Assembly: GCA_009761415.1 (NCBI GenBank)
Contig: QUOL01000009.1
Coordinates: forward strand, 930,001 to 994,000
Direction of reading: 5' to 3'
Length of the DNA stretch: 64,000 nucleotides
From: Sarcomyxa edulis
Lineage: Eukaryota > Basidiomycota > Agaricomycetes > Agaricales > Mycenaceae
A program made the position numbers and the translations under genes. Positions 56,433-64,000 of the stretch are shown in pieces. The stretch's first letter is position 1. Every line of letters starts with the position of its first letter. The notes below the pieces were generated by a model that did not search any database, had not been told where the DNA came from, and saw nothing but the letters and a program-made list of their open reading frames with translations.

Positions 56433-57964
56433 TCACTTCTTGCCTTTCTTTGGTTTCTTCAGCTTATTTCCATCGTCGTCTAGGTCAAGAAGAGCATTAA
56501 GAATGCCCGCTTTTTGCGAGGATGTAATGAAGTCCCGGAAGAATGGCTCATAGTCATGAGTTCTCTTGATGTGATCCGTCTATAAGAAAATGAATGTAGC
56601 CCAAGAGAACAATGTTGGATAAACGCACATTAGCTTGACTAGATTTCGCAATCTCATCCTCCACCGCAAGTTTAGCAGGTATGGCTTCTCGTACACACTC
56701 CTCCCAAGCTTCGATCAGTTTCCGCTGTGGCAGATCAAGGATATCCAGCTGCATATCCATCTTGCGCATTCCGAAGTCTTTCGCGAACACGGGACCTGGC
56801 TCTGGGGTGATACCGATGAGCGCCGAGTCGACCTGCCATACTATTAACGCTAGTAAAGAAGAGCGAGAGATATCACACACCTTACTCCTCCACTGTGGTT
56901 CAGTTTCATCCAACCGTCGTTCCAAGACTGCCATCTTACGCTTCAAAAACTCGAATTCATCGCTCATCTTCTGATACTGGGCCTCCACGAGAGCAAGCAG
57001 ACTAAATCGGATATTTCCCTCACCCTCTGCATGACCTCCGTATTTCTCCATCTTCATACGAAGCGCAGGACGCACGACATCCATCCACTCCTTCTCTCCA
57101 TTCGTACACTCTCCCACCTCTAGTGGGCCTGACTTCAGCCCGTCGAGTTCCCATACTTTTCCGTATGCGGGAACGTATGAAATAAAATGATACGTTTCCT
57201 CTTCATCCTCTGTTACTTTTGCGGCGGGCTTTGTGACCGTCGTTTTCTGTCGTTTCGTTGGTGGAGGGTTGGTATTGCGCTTCTGCTTCTTCTGTTCTGC
57301 CATGGTCGTTGCAGTTACGGCGTTTAGAGCTCCACGAAGATCGGCAGGTCTGCGAAAGGAATCAGTGACTGCAGCTAGTAGATGTTCACAGCATACCGGG
57401 CCAGAGAGTTATGAGCCTTCCGCACTAGTGGTAAATTCGAAATAGCGAGACCCTTCATCTATGAGAACGCGTCAGTTTGCCGACCAAGGGCCGATATTGA
57501 GAGACGCGCACCACTGAAGACATCTTCCTCGTATCTTCGCGAAACGTCCTAAGCTTTTCCCCCACTTGAATATCTTGACGGTTCAGGACGATATTTAGAA
57601 TTGCGTGGGACGCACACGCATCGTCAATAAGCTGATTAGCGAACCACACCAATTCTGCTGCTGGGTCGTCGAACTCTGCAGGTCGATGTTGGTCTTTTCG
57701 CCAGAGAAAACAAAAGATGAGACCGAGTGGACTGAGATGGTCGACTGCCCAAGGCTCGATGTCGTACATCTCGACGACTTCGATACCGTCGATACCCAAT
57801 TTTCGACATAGACTCGTGAAAACAGCTGGATCCGATTCTATAACTGCGAATGGAGCCCCAACTAGATCTGGTGTTGTATCATGGCTCGAGACTGCGTTCG
57901 AGTTTCCCTCAAGAACAGTCGCCGCAGCGATTTCGTTGTCGTCAAAGTCGTGGTCGATGTCCAT
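56433..57964 (-). CDS. ubiquitin C-terminal hydrolase, UCH37/BAP1 type (peptidase C12)
   Basis: Exons 57964-57512, 57458-57397, 57349-56881, 56832-56629 and 56579-56433 are in phase and give 444 residues. The catalytic parts are NQLIDDACASHAILNIVLN (oxyanion Gln and nucleophile Cys), KGLAISNLPLVRKAHNSLAR, and TYHFISYVPAYGKVWELDGLK (His and Asp). It starts with an acidic leader, then SDPAVFTSLCRKLGIDGIEV. The crossover loop region between the catalytic exon parts is long and basic (KKQKRNTNPPPTKRQKT). A coiled coil (KMSDEFEFLKRKMAVLERRL) precedes the ULD tail KRTHDYEPFFRDFI, ending in KKPKKGKK. The family is either proteasome/INO80-bound UCHL5 or PR-DUB-bound BAP1. The basic tail and the ASXH neighbour lean to the latter, but this is inference. 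Confidence 0.9.
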
Positions 57965-58275
57965 GTTAGCTCGACGCGATCGAATATGTTGCCGCGCCGT
58001 CGTCGACCACTGCTGCTAAAATGTTCCGCCGTCGTTGGCCCGACCTGAGCGACCTCCAAGTCACACTCTCAAAACTTTGTTCTCATTGCTCCAAGTCTGT
58101 CTTCATACAGGCTTTACTAAGAGCTTACATGGCCCGAGGGGTGCCCACCGGAGAAACCTCGGTTCGTGGGGTACACCACCTGCTCAAGAGCCTACTATAA
58201 TTGACCCGACGCGGCCTACTTATAGAGCCCAAACGATGCTATCGGATCCCCCCAACTAACAGTAGGATCTCGAGA

Positions 58276-60282
58276 ATGTCGTTCTTGAAAGTATCCGGTA
58301 CCCAAATCGTCGATAAAGATGGTAAAGAAGTTATTCTCCGAGGAGCAGGTCTCGGAGGATGGATGAAGTGAGTTGCAGGTTTTGCATCTCGATTTACGAT
58401 TGATATTAAGCATACCATAGCATGGAGAATTTTATTACAGGTCAGTTATTTTTCCTTGAGGGTCCGACGTTCTTCGAATTTTTGTGAATTCATCCCTGCA
58501 GGTTATCCTGGTACGCGTATCTGCCCTTTCTTTTCGTCATGGATAGTCATACAATTCTTGCAGGCTGTGAATTCCAAATCCGCGACGCGTTAGCGGAAGC
58601 TATTGGCAAAGACAAATCCGAATTCTTCTTTGACAAGGCTCGTTCCCTCCTACTCAGAGCCCTGAATTACTTCTGACGCGACGCGTTTTGTCTGCAGTTC
58701 TTGGAATATTTCTTCACCGATGCAGATGCACTATTCTTCAAATCGCTCGGCTTGAACTGCATTCGCATCGCCATCAACTACCGACACTTTGAAGATGACA
58801 TGAACCCACGCGTTCTCAAGCCGGAGGGATTCAAGCATCTAGACCGCGTGATAGCAGCCTGCGCTGCTCAAGGTATCTACACCATCATCGATATGCATAC
58901 CGCTCCAGGTATGTGTTCCCCAAACCCAGTGTTGTTTCTGAACGCTCATTAAACGCCTCACAACAGGTGGTCAGAACACGGACTGGCACAGCGACTCAGG
59001 AACGCACCAAGCCGCCTTCTGGATCCACAAAGATTTCCAAGATCGTCTCATCTGGCTTTGGGAAGAAGTCGCGAAACATTACGCCTCAAACCCTTGGATC
59101 GCAGGCTATAATCCTCTCAATGAACCTACAGATGAAAAGCACACTCGTATCATAGACTTTTACAACAAGGTCTACTCTGCAATCCGTGCCATCGACCCTG
59201 ACCATGCCATCTTCTTCGATGGTAATACGTTTGCGTCGGATTTCTCTCACTTTGGGGACGCGTATAAGAGTTGGGAGGTAAGCCACCCAAAGTGTCTCAA
59301 CTTTCCATCAGATAAATTACTCACAATCGGTACTATCTCTGCAGAATACCGCATACTCTATACACGATTATTCGGTTTATGGATTCCCCGCTTCGCCAGA
59401 GGAATACGTCGGCAATGATGAGCAGCGACGAAGGCTGAGGAGGAGTTACGAGAAGAAGAGACAATGGATGGATGAGAAGAAACTTTGTGAGTATCTCCTT
59501 TCAATGTTCAAACAGACATTGATGTCTTCCAGGCGTCTGGAACGGTGAATGGGGTCCTGTTTATGCGCGGAAGCAATACGAAGGTGCACTGACGGATAAG
59601 ATCAACGAAACGAGATACAAAGTTCTACAGGACCAATTGAATATTTACAATAAGGTACGCCTTGCTCCACCTCTTTTTGCTCTATACTCAATCGCGCTAT
59701 TCGTACAAAGGATCGACTCAGTTGGTCTATCTGGCTGTACAAAGGTGAGTCGAGCCAAACCGTAAAAGTACATGACTTACTGGGATATATGATTACAAAC
59801 AGATATCGGCTTCCAGGGTATGGTCTACGTATCCCCTTCCACGCCCTACATGACCCTGTTCTCCGATTTCTTGGCCAAGAAGCATAGGTCCGTCACCTCT
59901 TCGAAACCTTCCAATATCCCGAACTAATTCCCAGTCCTTGATCAGACTTGCAGTCGATGCCTGGGGTGCAGACGACTCCCAAGTCCGACACATTTATCAG
60001 CCTCTGATCGACCATATCCTCCAAGAAATACCTCCACAGTTCCAGAACATCTACCCATCTCCTGTCTGGAAACTCACCGACAGGATTGGAAGGTTGAGCA
60101 GAAATCTACTTGTGAGCGAGTTCCTTGTCAAGGAATGGGCTGCGCATTTCGTGGGTAAGAGCGAGGAGGAGTTGGATACGATTGCGGGAAGTTTCAAGTT
60201 TGAGCAGTGCTTGAAGAGGGATGGTCTGAACAAGATTCTGACCGAGAATGCCACTCTCGTCGCGAAGGGAGATGCGGCCTGA
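58276..60282 (+). CDS. glycoside hydrolase family 5 protein
   Basis: A gene of about eleven exons, some very small (NMENFIT and GYPG pieces near 58420-58510), encoding roughly 460 residues. It starts MSFLKVSGTQIVDKDGKE without a signal peptide, so it is probably intracellular. The (beta/alpha)8 landmarks of GH5 clan A are present: LRGAGLGGWM, LGLNCIRIAINYRHFEDD, GIYTIIDMHTAPG, AGYNPLNEPTDE (acid/base Glu), SIHDYSVYGFP and VWNGEWGPVY (nucleophile Glu). The family cleaves beta-glycosidic bonds in glucans, mannans or sterol and lipid glucosides. The lack of a signal peptide favours an endogenous glycolipid or cytosolic substrate. It is divergent from the UCH gene, with 311 bp between start codons. 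Confidence 0.88.
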
Positions 60283-63200
60283 ACGTCGACCGACGCCCAG
60301 TGACCATGATTGACTGACGATGATAAAGTTGACTGTATCTTGATCATGTACTTATAGTATTTCGTGTATGTAACAAGTCTTCTACTACTGCAGAGATCGG
60401 AGTCGCTATCGAATTGATCATGATCATCCCGCGAACTGAAAAAGAAGATGTAGGTGCATCAATATAACCAGTGAGCAAACCAGAATGATCACACTCACAA
60501 GGGTACTGTCCCCCTGAGCAAAGGCCAACAGTATGGCAAAGCTCAAGACGAGTACGGGGAATTGTGGGCCTCCGGACGGAGACGCAATACAGTTCAAGCA
60601 GTTTCCAATAGACAGTGATACGAATGCCAAGGATAGAAGAACCTAGTCATGAAAGAGACGAGCATTGACCAGAGTGGCAAAAGACCAGACAAAGCAGCAA
60701 AGGCAAGAATAAGCCTCATTCCACAAACCCTTCAAGCAGTGAGAACATCACTGACTTAGACAGCAAGAGTCAAAGGGGACGTCGACATCGACAAGACCTC
60801 GAATGAAAATAGGGCTTTAGCGAGCTATCACGAGTTCGAACAGGATACGAATATCTTCGAAGGGTATCTTGCGTGTCCGCGCCGATGGAGCAAAGGAAGG
60901 GCAACGATACGAGATCCAGGTCGAATTTGCGAGCTGTAGACATCCTTGGTCTCGATGGCACATGTAGATCAGGGCAGTCAGTGTCCTCGAGATATAGAGA
61001 CTCGCGCCAGACAGTCAGATGTACAGCATGTACATGACAAACGAGCAGCCAGGGAAACATTGAGAACCGAGCGAGATGAGGCGACCGAAGGCCGGAAGTA
61101 CAAGACGAGCCAACACAGGTATACACGTTCTTGATCAAGAAACAAACCAAGACAAGAGGATGCATAGGTCAATCCTAGGAGACCCGAAGAATTCTGGACC
61201 AGACGAGGCTTCACTCGGTATCTGAGAGACATGTAGGGATGTCAGTGATAGCTAAAACTTGTCATATGGATTAGAACTTACGGGGCGCTGTGCCCCCACA
61301 CAAACATTCGACGGAGCCAACAACGAGCAAACCAAGACGGGGAGAGGGATGCCCACAGAACTACAAAATGGAAAAAGAACTTGAACGTCGATCAGCGGAC
61401 ACACCAGACTCAAGCCTAAAAAAGTCCAGTGCAAACGTCAAACGTCAAGACAAAGCTAGTAGCTGATGAACGGATACGATAGATCTGCCCTTCTGCAGAC
61501 AACTGTAGCACACATATGAACAAGCACGCAAGGACATGAAGCACTCAATGAGGAAGACCAGAGAGCAATGCTGAGGATTCAATGGCGTGATCCTGCGAAC
61601 TTGAAGGCTTGCCAGTAGGAGATTTGGTGGATCGCCGTCCCCGCACAAGACCCACGGAACCGGAGAAGAACAATCACAAAGAAAAAGGTCGACCGTTGAC
61701 CCAAGGTGATAAGGTGACAAGGCGAGAATGGTCCCATCCAAGGAGCTGAACGATGCCACGAGAGACGATAATAGGATCGCAAGGCTCCCAAAAGACAAAG
61801 ATGAAACATGGAGCATGGAGCGCACATTAGAAATAGTCAGACGCGAGAATGCCGTGAACGCAGCGGGCGTAAGAAGGACAACACGGGACTACAAACAAGT
61901 CGAAGGGGATGACCAAAGCCATCTAAGAATTGAGATTCTGCCTCAGGACAGTCGGACACCAGATGTAGACCAGAGACCGGATATCGATGTCACCACAGCC
62001 AGAGGGTTGCCACAGGCTGACCTAGAGACATGTCGCCAAAAATATAAGAGCGCAAGCCACATGGTCCGGGGAATGTGTCAATCGTTAGGTTTGAGGAACC
62101 GGACCCTGGGTCCAAAGACAAGAGCAAGATCACGAAGCATTACGATGCTACATTGTCCACTTCGGAGATACAACACCGTTTAAGGGGACTTCGACAACGT
62201 TCGACAAAGAGGGGGCGACAAGTCAAACAAGCATAGCGATGCTTCGAGCCAAGGCAGCAAGGAAGAACAGGCAAACAGCATAGACAAAAGATACTGGCAA
62301 GAGCCTGGAACTCAAAGCCCCATCGATTGCGAAAACATGTATCGATGATCAAGAGCCAAGAACAGAGTCCAGAGGGACAGGCAAGATGACCATCACAAAT
62401 TCTTGATGTGCCCCTCAGGAGGTGTAATGGACCTGCACGATACGTGGAGGCTCGTTAGTACACATCAATGATTCAGAAATAGATCGAGGCTTACGGGGCT
62501 TCGTGCCCCCGCACAAACAACTGGAAACGAAATCCACAACGAGGTCCGATGTGTGAGCAATGATCTGGAGCGTCGACGGCGAGAGACAAGATCATGAAAA
62601 AACAAGCTAGCGGGAGCCATAAAAAACAGCGAAGCAAAGCCGGCCGAGGAAATGACGGCGGGCGCCATTGCACGGACAAGGAGCCAAACGAGAAGCACAC
62701 AAAGACATAGAGCACGCGAAGCAGACAGAAACAACGCTGCTACAAACATGCAGTGCATAGACATACAAGGGAAATCAAGCAAGAGTCTCGACAAAGAAAG
62801 ACTGTACTTGGACAGTCATTAGGCGACATGATAATAAGAAAAAAATAACCAGGGGATGGCAACGCCCAACGAACACGACACAGGTCATATCAAACATGTG
62901 CCAAAACAAGCAGCAGCAGCGTAGAGAACACAGAGCGTACAGTGAGGAAATAGCCAGACACACAATAGTGCCACGAGCATGACGGGCATGAGGACCATAA
63001 ATAACAAGCTGGGGGTAACTCAAAGGAGTGAGCGTTGGATGGCCGAAGCCATCCAACCAGGGAAGATCTACATGGGATGTCGGGATATCAATGACCATGA
63101 TACAACACAGAAGGATGAATATAAATACGCACCACTTGAACAGACCTCGTTCCCAATCCCAGCGTTGGAAGACAAGAAAATACGGATACATCGATACTAC

Positions 63201-64000
63201 AAGCCAAGATTGGCAAGCGGTGCACGATAAGAGGAAGACAGGGCACGGAGCAGTCGGATTACAAAGAGTTGACAAAGAGCAGACATCATTAATGTCACCA
63301 GAGCCTGATGAGGACCTCGCCAGAGATGTGCTGCCATTGAAACGGATGTTCGTGTGGATGCGTCGATCCTTGGTCTTGAGCTTGAGGTGTCCAGTCGCCA
63401 AAGCCATGAGATTGACAGAGATAAAAACCAACCAAAATATCAAAGGGCACAAGCCCCGAACAATAATGAAGCAGCGACAAACAAGTAGCCACGATCATCC
63501 ATGGATCGCTGATATGTAGCCAACAGAGGAAGGGGCGTGTGACACATCATCACGTGATAGAAACGCGATTGTGACCATGGCCATGATCCCATCGACGGAG
63601 GATGTGGAGGATGTTGGATGGGTCTTGAACCATCCAACAAGAACATCGTTGTGTGGTATATCGGGGTATCAGCAACCATGCCACAATATAACCATAACTG
63701 ACAATACGCACAATGTTCAAGAGCACCCTCTTCCAAATCACCCGCCCGTCGATTTCCAACGCTCGTCCCGAAAGATCCAAAGACACGATACAGAATATAA
63801 GACTTGAAAATTCACACGCAGGTGATGATCCAAGCAATGTGCGTGTAGACATACAGCTGACGCAAGGAGTGGCATATAGCGCGTGCATAGGGAAACGCGT
63901 CGCAGCGCTCGACGAAGACCAGAAGAGGATCTGGAGACTGGAGCAGACACGCTAGGGCAAAAACAAACAATGACTTGAGGTAGCCGATGCACTCGACAAA
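60283..64000 (-). repeat. diverged repeats with short introns, no clear protein gene
   Basis: This 3.7-kb tail has no conserved coding frame. The minus strand repeats related blocks. One block has TTTGTGCGGGGGCACGAAGC at about 62498-62517 and TTTGTGTGGGGGCACAGCGC at about 61285-61304, each directly before a splice-donor-like GTAAGC or GTAAGT; a weaker form lies near 60500. Another block has GTTGGATGG...CCATCCAAC-type hairpins at about 63034-63056 and 63613-63636, followed by similar flanks. These point to a duplicated, spliced, possibly non-coding unit or a decayed transposon continuing beyond the window. Confidence 0.5.
62433..62494 (-). other. putative 62-bp intron with canonical branch site
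   Basis: Minus strand: donor GTAAGC at 62494, branch TACTAAC, acceptor GTGCAG ending at 62433. The G-rich block comes just before the donor. Comparable introns are 61281-61222 (GTAAGT, CACTGAC, CTCAG) and 60498-60436 (GTGAGT, TTTTTCAG). Confidence 0.55.

Noticed and set aside
58276..60282. Secreted cellulase
   Set aside because: The protein lacks a signal peptide and a carbohydrate-binding module, so a secreted cell-wall enzyme is not supported.
1..64000. CRISPR arrays or bacterial operons
   Set aside because: No regular direct repeats with unique spacers. The genes are spliced and eukaryotic.

Overview
This window looks like the nuclear genome of a mushroom-forming basidiomycete (Agaricomycetes). 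The right-hand genes are cut by many 45-70 bp GT...AG introns, and the recognisable proteins are fungal: a CAP59-type mannosyltransferase, NBS1, a JmjN/JmjC/ePHD demethylase, and an Asx-homology protein next to a UCH37/BAP1-type deubiquitinase. The left part is packed with Ty3/gypsy, Ty1/copia and Tc1/mariner elements of fungal type. Exon borders are my own readings of splice signals and have not been checked against transcripts.

Layout. (1) 1-830: two degenerate tRNA-like sequences in opposite orientation around a telomere-like TTAGGG-rich patch and a 17-bp telomere-motif palindrome. (2) 730-7621, minus strand: a Ty3/gypsy element with a very long open gag-pol frame that stops before any integrase. 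(3) 7691-17194, plus strand: a Ty1/copia element, itself hit twice: by a 1.87-kb non-autonomous DNA element inside its reverse transcriptase, and by a 3.0-kb Tc1/mariner-type element inside its 3' LTR. The mariner element carries a DDE transposase and a second, convergent multi-exon gene. (4) 17195-19866, minus: a broken gene with a Ulp1-like (C48) protease and a Cys/Trp/His zinc-binding region. (5) 19867-31418: a graveyard of nested DNA-transposon remains, including a MITE with perfect 27-bp arms, two nested TIR elements, a broken pogo-like transposase, and a 2.7-kb element with 227-bp terminal inverted repeats carrying two putative genes.

(6) 31.4-60.3 kb is gene-rich and mostly intact: CAP59-like mannosyltransferase (-), isoaspartyl peptidase/asparaginase fused to a HIT-like domain (-), NBS1 (-), a KDM4-like histone demethylase (+) divergent from NBS1, a small unknown gene (+), a C2H2 regulator (+), two tandem FAD monooxygenases (+,+), a small secreted protein (+), an ASXH/DEUBAD protein (+), a UCH-family deubiquitinase (-) and a GH5 glycosidase (+). 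NBS1, KDM4, ASXH and UCH are chromatin or DNA-repair functions. The last two are homologues of the two PR-DUB subunits and sit tail to tail.

(7) 60.3-64.0 kb: no convincing protein gene. On the minus strand it shows diverged repeats with well-formed short introns, possibly a spliced non-coding or decayed transcription unit.
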